Below, in pieces: positions 1 to 7,885 of a stretch of 47,358 nt of DNA. Under the pieces are notes generated by a model. It made no database searches, was not told the origin of the DNA, and saw only the letters and a program-made list of their open reading frames with translations. A program made the translations under genes and the position numbers. Position 1 is the stretch's first letter. Each line of letters starts with the position of its first letter. Origin of the DNA: JAGNHS01 sp964609695. Its GTDB lineage: Bacteria; Bdellovibrionota; UBA2428. The DNA lies in contig CAZSSP010000013.1 of the NCBI GenBank assembly GCA_964609695.1, positions 1 through 47,358 of the forward strand. The letters are read 5' to 3'.

Positions 1-20
1 CCCATACCAAACCCATCATC

Positions 21-62
21 CCAGGCCCGTTTCCTCGCGCACAATTAAATTTGCGAGGGGGT
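21..62 (+). repeat. Fragment of the inverted-repeat element also found near 36 kb
   Basis: Bases 21-45 match 36016-36040 with one difference (T at 30 instead of G). The next bases again give a GC-rich return arm (GCGAGGGGG here, GCGGGAGGGG there), so each copy can fold CCTCGC against GCGAGG. Only the right-hand part is in the window; the sequence before position 20 does not match the other copy. It lies just upstream of the pectate-lyase-like gene. Confidence 0.7.
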
Positions 63-167
63 TAATAGAAACTTAATTTGTAATATTGAGGAACTCGGTT
101 AATCTCTAGTTAAGTCATAATTTATCGCATGTAAGCTCCGATAAGATTCATTGAAGGGGGCACGTAC

Positions 168-968
168 ATGAGATTTTCAAGTCAATTTTTAGTAGGGATT
201 AATTTAATAGCGACTTTAGGTGTTTTAGCGGCATCTAATCAAAACGATTTTTATCATTTATCAGATTTTAACGGTACAAAAGATGTGACAAGCACAATTG
301 TGATTACAAAATCAGGTGTTTACGATTTTAAAAACGTATTGCATATTTGGAAAGGGAAAAATTGGAGTTGCACTGGAGACAAAGAGAATGGACCTCAGAT
401 TTTACGTGTAGAAGCCTCTAATGTGACGATATTAAACTTTGCATATGTCGGTGATGGGTCAACTTATGGATCAAAAGGCTTGGGAGATCCCATTCACATT
501 GCAAGTTGTGGAACAGGGCAGGGTAATAAGTGTTCTAAGGCAGTAAAAAATGTAGTGCTCGATGGTATTTATGGTCATGCTTGTGAAGACATGATTACAA
601 TTGGTACTCCTGGTTCGGATAATATTACAATTCAAAACTCAACTCTTAAAGCCAATCCAAAATCGTCTTCGTGGGATAAAACAGTTCAAGTTAACTTTGG
701 TACCAATATTAAATTTATCAACAATGAGTTTGTAGGTGGAAAATATTGTGCTCGTTTAAAGCCAAATACAACAGCCTCCTTCACGAACAATATTTTTAGA
801 GGTTGTAATCAAGGTGTTCGAATGACTTCCAAGGACGCTGATATAAGTCCTATGAAAAACGGCCCTGTGACTGCATCCTTCTCTGGCAATAGTTTTCCAA
901 GCACTTCTACGAGCGTGACTTGTAATGGAAGCAAAACAAGCACCAGTGGAACGGTGAATTGTAAGTAA
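168..968 (+). CDS. Secreted pectate-lyase-like protein (PL3-like beta-helix)
   Basis: A 266-residue protein. A hydrophobic signal peptide (about residues 1-22, ending near VLAAS) predicts export. The rest reads as a short right-handed beta-helix with stacked N/T/I-rich turns. GHACEDMITI (about 137-146) and WDKTVQVNFGTNIKFINN (about 169-186) resemble the calcium-binding and catalytic-lysine regions of family PL3 pectate lyases, and the length suits that small single-domain family. The substrate would be polygalacturonate or a similar acidic polymer, but this is not shown by the sequence. A strong ribosome site (GAAGGGGG) lies 8-15 bases before the ATG. The gene stands alone, between a repeat fragment and a small ORF. 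PL3 membership is judged by eye; another beta-helix family is possible. Confidence 0.65.
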   Translation: MRFSSQFLVGINLIATLGVLAASNQNDFYHLSDFNGTKDVTSTIVITKSGVYDFKNVLHIWKGKNWSCTGDKENGPQILRVEASNVTILNFAYVGDGSTYGSKGLGDPIHIASCGTGQGNKCSKAVKNVVLDGIYGHACEDMITIGTPGSDNITIQNSTLKANPKSSSWDKTVQVNFGTNIKFINNEFVGGKYCARLKPNTTASFTNNIFRGCNQGVRMTSKDADISPMKNGPVTASFSGNSFPSTSTSVTCNGSKTSTSGTVNCK

Positions 969-1034
969 GATTAGATCGAAGATTAATCTGAGCCTTGACT
1001 TGATTTAAGGGGTTCTTCACTTCAGAATTAAGGA

Positions 1035-1346
1035 GTGAACGAACCCTTTACTTTTAAAGATTTTGCCTTTTTTCTACAAGCCAAACGACTTAAAGAAGCC
1101 GCTATGACTTTAGGCTTAGTTTTAGACTTGGATGATCCAAACGCTGAAAAGGCTACAATTCACTTTGTAAACCAATTACAGTCTCAGCCGGGATTTTTTA
1201 TGAAGTTAATGTCACTTAAAGATGAAATCGAAAAGAACGATACAAATGCTGCTTTGTATACATTGATGAATTGCTTTGGTTTGGATGGATCATTAGCTCT
1301 TGTGGCTTTAAAAAAAGTTACAGAATCTATGCGCCCTAAGACATGA
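1035..1346 (+). CDS. Small protein of unknown function
   Basis: An open frame of 103 codons starting at GTG (1035), with an in-frame stop just upstream (TAA at 1029-1031). The best Shine-Dalgarno (AGGAG, 1031-1035) overlaps the GTG, so the real start is doubtful; ATG at 1104 is the next candidate and would leave about 80 residues. The product looks helical and soluble, with no signal peptide or membrane segment and no recognised family. It ends in the 55 bases that are repeated after the run of N. If that gap is an artefact, its TGA lies directly against the stop codon of the convergent helicase gene. It could be a genuine small gene or a remnant. Confidence 0.45.
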   Translation: MNEPFTFKDFAFFLQAKRLKEAAMTLGLVLDLDDPNAEKATIHFVNQLQSQPGFFMKLMSLKDEIEKNDTNAALYTLMNCFGLDGSLALVALKKVTESMRPKT

Positions 1347-1347
1347 T

Positions 1348-1447
1348 NNNNNNNNNNNNNNNNNNNNNNNNNNNNNNNNNNNNNNNNNNNNNNNNNNNNN
1401 NNNNNNNNNNNNNNNNNNNNNNNNNNNNNNNNNNNNNNNNNNNNNNN
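1348..1447. other. Run of 100 N, probably a false gap
   Basis: The 55 bases before the N run (1293-1347) are identical to the 55 bases after it (1448-1502). Unmerged contig ends overlapping by exactly one k-mer (k = 55) give this pattern. Merging the two copies removes the gap and leaves both flanking genes with intact stop codons. Confidence 0.85.
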
Positions 1448-1501
1448 TTAGCTCTTGTGGCTTTAAAAAAAGTTACAGAATCTATGCGCCCTAAGACATG
1501 A

Positions 1502-4387
1502 TTAAATATAGCGATCAATGAGGATAGACGCTTTTTGAGAATGGGCTGGGCCAGGATTAATGGCTATGGCCAGCACTCTTAAGCGTTTTTTAAAGTGTTT
1601 AAAGGAATGAGCATATAAATCTAATTGTTCATTGATTTTAGAAAGTCTATCTTCCTTTTGCAAATTAAATAAAGAGGAGGAAGTTTTCCAATCCAGTATC
1701 CACCACTCATCGTCGTTTCTAAGATAAACAGCATCTGCCACTCCGCTCAGACAAGCTTCGGGAGTGGAAATCATGAGAGCTAATTCTCTGCAAATTTTAG
1801 ATTGATCTTTTGATAAAGTATCAAAAAATTCTCTAATTTCTGAAATATTGTAAAGAGAATGAAGAGCAGACTTTAAGGATTCTGAGTCAGGATCCTCGGG
1901 GTCTAAAAGACTTTCTATTTCAGTAGGATTACCATTCCAAATTTCTAAGAGAGCGTGCAATTTATTACCAAAGTCATTTTGTTTATTTAATTGTTGAAAA
2001 GTATTTTCAGACTTTTCATGAATCTCTTGCTTTTGTTTCAAGTATTCACTGACACCACCCCAAAAAAAAGGCTTTTCTTTGCTATCAGGCCTTTGAGGCA
2101 TGGGTAATTGCCAAAGAATGTCTTTAGGACTCTTAGTCTCGTCTTCTTCAGTATTTTCTAGTTTAATTTCTTCAACACATTCGAGGTGATTTAAATTATG
2201 AAGTATTTTCGGCCAGGATGTGTTGTTTTTTTCGGGCCAACGAAAGATTGTAAACGGATCCGCTTCAATGCTTTTATCTTTAGGAATTGTATAAAATAAA
2301 TCCAAGGATTTTTTTGCCCGAGTTAAGGCTACGTAAAAAACTCGTTTCATTTCAGATTCTTTAATTCGATATTGGAATCTTTTCTTTTTAAGAAAAAGTA
2401 GTGAGGCTAATTCTTTTCTTTCAGTGGCATTAAAAAACTTGATATCAACACTCAACTCATCACCGTCGGAATTAACTTCGTTAGACCTTCTCTCGTATAG
2501 TTTAGGTAGATAAACATGATCAAATTCTAATCCCTTTGAAGCATGAACTGTTAATAAGAGAGGCGTATTTAATGGATAAGCGTCACTAGGTTGGGTTGGG
2601 GATTCTGTAGTGTATCTCTCAGAAAGTTTACGTATGAAGTTGGATAAATCACTTAAAGATAAATTCAATGAAATTTTTTCTTCTTCGAATGAATAAAGGA
2701 GCCTCTCCATGGCGCCTGTCCATTCTGCGCCTTTGAGCCATCGTCCCGGAGCTAAATCCTTTACAAAGTCTAAGAATATTTCAGTCAATCGTTTTTCTAT
2801 TCTAGGAGTGCTGCCGAATTTAAAGCCCCATTGTTTGAGTGTCTCTTGGGCCACTTTGTAGTTGGGATCTTCAACGAGTTCTAAGTATAGACAAAAAAGT
2901 GAGCTTAAATGATGGTCTAAATAGGATTCTTTGCCAAGGATTTGAAAGGGCAAAGAAGTTTCTTCTAAAAATTGAGCGTAATGATAAAGGTCGCGCCATT
3001 TTAGAAAAAGAAAGGCATGAGTGGCTTGAGGAGCTTCACCTGAACGTTTTTTGAAAGCCTCTAGAACATGGGTCCATTGAATGGAATGGGCTTTTTGAGT
3101 TGTCCAATATCGAATGGCTTTGTTGAGGCTTGAGCCCTCTAAGGCTGGGCTGAGAGATTGAGGAGGGGGATCGCTTTCAGAGTCAGTAAAAAGAGAGTCT
3201 TGGAAAGCATTTAAATATTCTAATAAAGGCTTTTCACTTCTATAGTTTTTGGAGAGTTTCAAATGTTCGAGTTTTTTTGTGAGAGAAGTGAAAATTTCAA
3301 TTCGAGCAGCTCTAAAAGAATAAATGCTTTGTTTGGGGTCACCCACAAAATACCAACTAGAATTTTCACCTGAAAGTCTTTCTAATATTTCGAGTTGTGA
3401 GTGGTTGGTGTCTTGAAATTCATCAACAATCAGAAGTTCGGGGGCTGTCCAGGAGCTCCAAAAATCTGAATGTGAGTCTCTAAGGAGGTGGAGCATTTCG
3501 TATTCTAATGCCGAAAAATCAAGATATTTGGCTGCGATTTTGCGGCAATCCGTTTGAAACTGACTTAAGTTTTTGAGAAAGCTCAATTCCCGTTGGGAGT
3601 GTGACTCATTCAATAATTCTTCTTTTCCTTCTTTAATGAAATTTACAAAAGATCGATACATCAAATAGAGATCGGGAACTTCTTTTTTGAATGACGGATT
3701 TGTATCTTTTTTAAAATTTATTAGGTGGATGAGGTCCTTTTCTCCATTAAAATACCTTAGTAGGAGTGATGGCCAAGAATCTTCTTTATCGAGCAGAGCT
3801 TTTGTATTTTTTTTTGAAAAACTTTCTAATTCAGTTTTAAGAAGTGTGGAGACTTCGTTATAGGAATTTTTAATTTCTGTGATGCTATTGAGGGCATTGA
3901 TCTCTGAGAATTCGTTTAGATCAAACCAAGTATCGCAGGTCCATTCGATAATTTGGCTAAGTGTGGCTTCGGAGAGAAGTTCATTGCGTAATGGATGTTT
4001 AAAAAGAGATTCTCTGACCCATGTTTCTCTTCGAGTCTGGACCCAAGACTCGCTTTCAATTTGTGTGCTTTTATATCCTAATTTAGGTAAATACGGGGCT
4101 ATTATTTTATAACAAAAGCTATGAAACGTTGAAATTTGGGAATGACTTAAAACTTCATCGTGTTGGGAATTTAAATTAAGGTTTTTTAACCTTAATAAAA
4201 TTCTCTCCAGCATTTCTTTAGAGGCTAAATCCGTAAAAGTGAGGCAAATAATATTTTTTGGATGAATTAAAGGAGCATTTAATCTTTTGCCGCTTTCAGG
4301 ATCAAAGCCAAGAGCCGAAATATATCTTGAGACAAGACTGTATGTTTTTCCACAGCCAGCGCCAGCTTCAACGATTTGTCTCTTCAT
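1502..4387 (-). CDS. addA: AddA/RecB-like UvrD-family helicase-nuclease
   Basis: A superfamily 1 DNA helicase fused to a C-terminal PD-(D/E)XK nuclease; such AddA subunits resect double-strand breaks together with AddB. Visible motifs: Walker A EAGAGCGKT (residues 7-15), Walker B/motif II IVDEFQDT (about 320), the SF1 motif TVHASKGLEFDHV (about 615), motif VI YVALTRAK (about 690) and a nuclease core VADAVYL...WILDWKTSS (about 885-900). At 961 residues it is shorter than typical AddA. I start at ATG 4387 because it overlaps the addB stop (TAATG) and puts Walker A at the usual place; a longer frame to 4447 adds 20 unlikely residues. It is the third gene of the ferredoxin-addB-addA operon and translationally coupled to addB. 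Confidence 0.88.
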   Translation of the reverse strand: MKRQIVEAGAGCGKTYSLVSRYISALGFDPESGKRLNAPLIHPKNIICLTFTDLASKEMLERILLRLKNLNLNSQHDEVLSHSQISTFHSFCYKIIAPYLPKLGYKSTQIESESWVQTRRETWVRESLFKHPLRNELLSEATLSQIIEWTCDTWFDLNEFSEINALNSITEIKNSYNEVSTLLKTELESFSKKNTKALLDKEDSWPSLLLRYFNGEKDLIHLINFKKDTNPSFKKEVPDLYLMYRSFVNFIKEGKEELLNESHSQRELSFLKNLSQFQTDCRKIAAKYLDFSALEYEMLHLLRDSHSDFWSSWTAPELLIVDEFQDTNHSQLEILERLSGENSSWYFVGDPKQSIYSFRAARIEIFTSLTKKLEHLKLSKNYRSEKPLLEYLNAFQDSLFTDSESDPPPQSLSPALEGSSLNKAIRYWTTQKAHSIQWTHVLEAFKKRSGEAPQATHAFLFLKWRDLYHYAQFLEETSLPFQILGKESYLDHHLSSLFCLYLELVEDPNYKVAQETLKQWGFKFGSTPRIEKRLTEIFLDFVKDLAPGRWLKGAEWTGAMERLLYSFEEEKISLNLSLSDLSNFIRKLSERYTTESPTQPSDAYPLNTPLLLTVHASKGLEFDHVYLPKLYERRSNEVNSDGDELSVDIKFFNATERKELASLLFLKKKRFQYRIKESEMKRVFYVALTRAKKSLDLFYTIPKDKSIEADPFTIFRWPEKNNTSWPKILHNLNHLECVEEIKLENTEEDETKSPKDILWQLPMPQRPDSKEKPFFWGGVSEYLKQKQEIHEKSENTFQQLNKQNDFGNKLHALLEIWNGNPTEIESLLDPEDPDSESLKSALHSLYNISEIREFFDTLSKDQSKICRELALMISTPEACLSGVADAVYLRNDDEWWILDWKTSSSLFNLQKEDRLSKINEQLDLYAHSFKHFKKRLRVLAIAINPGPAHSQKASILIDRYI

Positions 4388-6750
4388 TAAGCTTGTGCCT
4401 CTAAAAAGGGTTTTCCACAAAGATATTTCATGGAACATCGAGCGCAAAGATTGTCTTTTAAAGGAGAGGCTTCAAATCGGCCTTCGTCGATGGCCCTAAG
4501 AATTTGATCAATTTCAACCCAAACTTCCTTTTCAAAGTTTAATACGCTGTCTTTGGGGCTGATAAGATCATAGGGTAATTTGAGTTCTTCAGAAAGAAGG
4601 GCCAGTTTTTCCGCGCCCTCTAATATAAAAAGTCTCGAATGGTTGGGGTTAATCGGATTGATGTATCCTCCCCCCAATACAGGTAAATGAGGATTCATGG
4701 ATTCCCAAATTTTTTTGTAGACCCACCATTGGAAGTATCCATTGCTAAAAAGTGTTTTATAGGAGCTTTTGTGAGTGGATCCTGTTTTGTAATCCCATAT
4801 GAAAACTCCATTTTTGAATACATCAATTCGATCTACAAAGCCTCTGAGTGTGATCTCCTTGTATTGAAAAGAGAGTTCTTCTTCCATTTTTCTTTCAAGA
4901 ATCGAAAAAGACTCTTCGAGCCTCTTTTCAAAGTGCGTGATGTGAGAGGCTAACTGCAGGGCTAGCTTGGTGCTTTGGGATTTAAGAAGTTCTTGTTGCG
5001 GAGCTGTTGAATCTTCTGAAAATAGAATGCTGACTAAATTTTTTAAATGGGTTTGCAGGCTTAAAAGTGGATTGTCCCATTCAGGGTTTTTAAAAAAATT
5101 CTCAAGAGCGGAATGCAGCCATGAACCCTTTTGAAGTGGAGCCATTTCAGTATTGTCGAGAACAAGTTTTTCATTGAGGCGAAGAACTCTTTGATAGTAA
5201 AAACGACGAGGACATTGCTTGTAGGCTTCTAATCCAGTGGGTGAGAGTTTAGTTATTTTTGAATGATTTTCTTCTAAATTCAGTGTTGGCGCAGGGCTGG
5301 GGTTTTTGGTGTGTAAAGATTTTAAAGTGGCAATTTGAATGTGTTCTTTATACGTTTCAAGCAATGATTTGAGGTTTGTCGCTTCACGACTAGGATTGGG
5401 AACGCTAAGTCCCTCAGCTTCTAGCCAGCTTTCTACTTGGGGTGGAAACAATCTTCTAGCTAGGACTTCTGCAGAATCTGTTTCATACCACTTAGAAAGT
5501 GAAGTGGGATCAGACCAAAAATAACTTTGTTGACTCGCACACCACGGAAAATCTTCAATAGTGAGTAGAGGGAGGCCTTCAGGATTAGAATCTGGAAAAG
5601 TTTCAGCATTCCTGCTGGATTTAAAAAAGGATAGATCGCAAAGAAATTTGATATCATCGGGATTTAGTAAATCTAGAAATTCTAATATTTGATTTATAGA
5701 TTCAAAATCATCGGGATACTGAGTTTCGAATAATTTTAGGACAGCATTGTGACTTGGGCTTTCATGTAACTGAAATCCTCTCATTTGCTCTTGAGCCTTG
5801 GGATCGCGGAGATAATTGTGAAAAGAGGGTTTTCCTAAATAATGATAATCAAGGCAAAGAATAAGCGATCTCAAGAGCTCGGGTTTTTCGATAGGTTGGC
5901 TTTGAGGTAAATCTAGGAGCTTCGAATAGTGTTGAAGATGTTCGTGAATTTCTCCACTTTGAGGTTTTTTAGCTTTCCAAGCCCAAAATAGCGAAGAGTT
6001 TTGCTCGAAATTGGGCTCAACACTTTTAAAGTTTAATTTAGAATCAACAGAGCTTTTAATTTTAGGAAAAAACTCTATATCGATATGTTTTTCCAAAGAA
6101 GCTATTAATTGTTTTTCTAAAGGGAAAAGCTCCATATGAGAATCCACAAGAAGGCATAGTTTTTTTTGAGCAATAATTTTCGGACGTTCCAATATTCTAA
6201 ACCAGTTCCATTCGATGCTTTCATTGTCTAAGGCTTGGCAGGCTAATTTAATTCTATCCCATGGACTTAGAATTTCGTTTTGGCTTTGGGCTGAATATTG
6301 TAAATGCATTAAAACCAAAATAGATGTCGATATTTGTTTTAAATCCTTGTTAGGGTCTTTTTCTATTTCTTTGAGAAGTTCAGTGAGTTGTTCGGGGTTT
6401 AATGGAAATTTTTGTAAATCGGCAGCTTCGCGATAGGATTTATAGAGATCTGAGAGTTTTTTTCCATCAAAAAATGGACCCTTGAGTTCGCTCAGTGCTT
6501 TAAGGGTTTTTGAGGGGCTTGCTTCTTCCTCCCAGCAGTTTATTTTCGTTTTTACTTCACTTTGAAGCCTGGATTTCTCTATAAGGATTTTTTTTGCAAG
6601 TTGTGTAAAAGAGTAGATCCCGGGATTGGGCCATGAGTTTTGAGCGCGAAAATACTGAAGCCTTCGGCGTCCAAGACTGCTGAGACTGCGGTCGGGGATC
6701 AGAAGTATATTATGAGTTTCGAAGAGTTCGGGTATTAGCCAGTTGGCCAG
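4387..6750 (-). CDS. addB: AddB-like nuclease subunit with non-standard start
   Basis: Partner of the AddA-like protein. The C-terminal PD-(D/E)XK nuclease shows SPTGLEAYKQCPRRFYY (about 500-516) and VDRIDVF...WDYKTGS (about 650). The cysteine in YKQCP plus three in CARCSMKYLC near the end match the four-cysteine iron-sulfur staple of AddB. ATG/TTG starts exist only at 6309-6318, yet the same frame continues open upstream to a stop at 6778-6780. That stretch encodes a convincing AddB-type N-terminus (LIPDRSLSSLGRRRL). It has no ATG, GTG or TTG; the most plausible start I see is CTG at 6750 with GAGG about 10 bases upstream, overlapping the ferredoxin gene by 16 bases. From there the protein is 787 residues. 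If the upstream part is not translated, the product would be about 640 residues. Confidence 0.8.
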   Translation of the reverse strand: MANWLIPELFETHNILLIPDRSLSSLGRRRLQYFRAQNSWPNPGIYSFTQLAKKILIEKSRLQSEVKTKINCWEEEASPSKTLKALSELKGPFFDGKKLSDLYKSYREAADLQKFPLNPEQLTELLKEIEKDPNKDLKQISTSILVLMHLQYSAQSQNEILSPWDRIKLACQALDNESIEWNWFRILERPKIIAQKKLCLLVDSHMELFPLEKQLIASLEKHIDIEFFPKIKSSVDSKLNFKSVEPNFEQNSSLFWAWKAKKPQSGEIHEHLQHYSKLLDLPQSQPIEKPELLRSLILCLDYHYLGKPSFHNYLRDPKAQEQMRGFQLHESPSHNAVLKLFETQYPDDFESINQILEFLDLLNPDDIKFLCDLSFFKSSRNAETFPDSNPEGLPLLTIEDFPWCASQQSYFWSDPTSLSKWYETDSAEVLARRLFPPQVESWLEAEGLSVPNPSREATNLKSLLETYKEHIQIATLKSLHTKNPSPAPTLNLEENHSKITKLSPTGLEAYKQCPRRFYYQRVLRLNEKLVLDNTEMAPLQKGSWLHSALENFFKNPEWDNPLLSLQTHLKNLVSILFSEDSTAPQQELLKSQSTKLALQLASHITHFEKRLEESFSILERKMEEELSFQYKEITLRGFVDRIDVFKNGVFIWDYKTGSTHKSSYKTLFSNGYFQWWVYKKIWESMNPHLPVLGGGYINPINPNHSRLFILEGAEKLALLSEELKLPYDLISPKDSVLNFEKEVWVEIDQILRAIDEGRFEASPLKDNLCARCSMKYLCGKPFLEAQA

Positions 6751-7121
6751 AGTTTCTGTTCCTCGCTTTGCCCGAGCTTAACAACAGATCTGAGTGTCCA
6801 TTCATTAGCTGTATCGAAGCATTCTGTATTGGGGATCATTTCTATAGTGTCCCATGGGCAATGTTTTGCACATAGTTTGCATCCAATACATCGATCAAGG
6901 TCAACTTCCACAGTTTTTCCATGGTCAGGAAACTTAGGGCCTGGAACTACTTCTATGCAATCTACAGGACAAAATTGAATACAAGCTTCGCATCCTGTGC
7001 AGCCGGCTTGATCAATAACAGCCAAAACTTTAGGAATTTTAATTTTTCTAGGAGCTTTAGTGCTAATGGAGTCGTGAATGGATTTAGCTAATTTTTGCGA
7101 CTCATCACTATAATCGTACAT
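6735..7121 (-). CDS. Dicluster [4Fe-4S] ferredoxin
   Basis: A 128-residue soluble electron carrier. Two classic motifs are present, CTGCEACIQFCP (about 41-52) and CIGCKLCAKHCP (about 78-89), each able to bind one [4Fe-4S] cluster. The region between them is longer than in minimal bacterial ferredoxins, and there is an extra N-terminal segment of about 35 residues rich in charged residues. It is the first gene of the operon, and its 3' end overlaps the proposed addB start. A ferredoxin in front of addAB is unexpected. AddB carries an iron-sulfur cluster, so a link to cluster supply or redox state is conceivable, but that is inference. It is not NuoI by context. Confidence 0.88.
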   Translation of the reverse strand: MYDYSDESQKLAKSIHDSISTKAPRKIKIPKVLAVIDQAGCTGCEACIQFCPVDCIEVVPGPKFPDHGKTVEVDLDRCIGCKLCAKHCPWDTIEMIPNTECFDTANEWTLRSVVKLGQSEEQKLWPTG

Positions 7122-7176
7122 AGCTATATTTAAGCAAAAATCAGAGCAACTTGCTATCTGAAATATCTAAGTGCCC

Positions 7177-7201
7177 GATATCGATGCCTTGCGTCGATAT
7201 C
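7177..7201. promoter_or_regulatory. Inverted repeat between divergent genes (possible operator)
   Basis: GATATCGATGC and GCGTCGATATC form 11-base arms with one mismatch (a G-T wobble in RNA) around a CTT centre. The site lies in the 176-bp space between the divergent ferredoxin and 7298 genes. No T-run follows, so an operator is more likely than a terminator. Confidence 0.4.
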
Positions 7202-7297
7202 TTGAAGTTTTTAAATACATAGAGATTTAGCTGAGGTTAATTTTTAAAAAGCGGGTTAAATTTTTGTGAAGAAACAGGTGAGGTTGTTGCAGGGACT

Positions 7298-7876
7298 ATG
7301 GCTAAGTGGCTTTCTCAAAAATTAATATTAATATTTACGTTTTTATTTTTTAGCAGCCTTTCTGAGGCCTATATTGGCTTTGGGAACATTGTCACCAATA
7401 CGGCAAAGTACCAGATAGATAAAAAGGGTCATCGGAGCTATTTCAGTCTAGGACCCTACGTATCGTTGAATCACAATTTTAAGATTGAGAGATTTCATCA
7501 TGAATTCATCCCTGAGGTGGGATTAGCGGTTCATTCGAAACCCTCTCCTAATCACAGCAGGACAACTTTTTTCTTCTTATATCCTTTGGCTTGGGAAGTT
7601 CAGGAAAATCATTTCTTTCGCTATGGACTAGGAAACCTAATCACGAGCATCTCCGGTCCTGGTGGCACTACTGTTTTAGAAAATGGCAGTAGCTTTACGG
7701 AATTTAATAGGCCTGGAAAACCCAAATATTCCAGTAATGGGGCTCTTTTGTTGGGTTATGAATACAGATTTAAAGAAGGAAAATTTGGAATCCGATGGGA
7801 TTTTTATTCCATCGCTTTTCTTTCAAAAGACCGTACCATCGGTTATTCAGCATCGTTTAACGTCTATTATTTTTAG
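7298..7876 (+). CDS. Exported beta-barrel-like protein of unknown function
   Basis: A 192-residue protein with a clear signal peptide (positive N-terminus, hydrophobic core, cleavage near SEA at about residue 24). The mature part alternates polar and aromatic/hydrophobic residues, and the chain ends in aromatic residues (FNVYYF). This resembles an outer-membrane beta-barrel with its C-terminal aromatic signature. AGGGAC precedes the ATG. Only 9 bases separate its stop from the metalloprotease gene downstream, so the two are probably cotranscribed and may act together at the outer membrane. No family was recognised. Confidence 0.7.
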   Translation: MAKWLSQKLILIFTFLFFSSLSEAYIGFGNIVTNTAKYQIDKKGHRSYFSLGPYVSLNHNFKIERFHHEFIPEVGLAVHSKPSPNHSRTTFFFLYPLAWEVQENHFFRYGLGNLITSISGPGGTTVLENGSSFTEFNRPGKPKYSSNGALLLGYEYRFKEGKFGIRWDFYSIAFLSKDRTIGYSASFNVYYF

Positions 7877-7885
7877 GGGATAAAA

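Noticed and set aside
1336..1518. A reading frame running through the first N run on the minus strand
   Set aside because: It exists only because N is read through; the flanking 55-base duplication shows the gap is probably an assembly artefact.
4387..4447. Longer start for the AddA-like gene
   Set aside because: The extra 20 residues overlap addB and precede the normal AddA start; TAATG coupling at 4387 is the better start.
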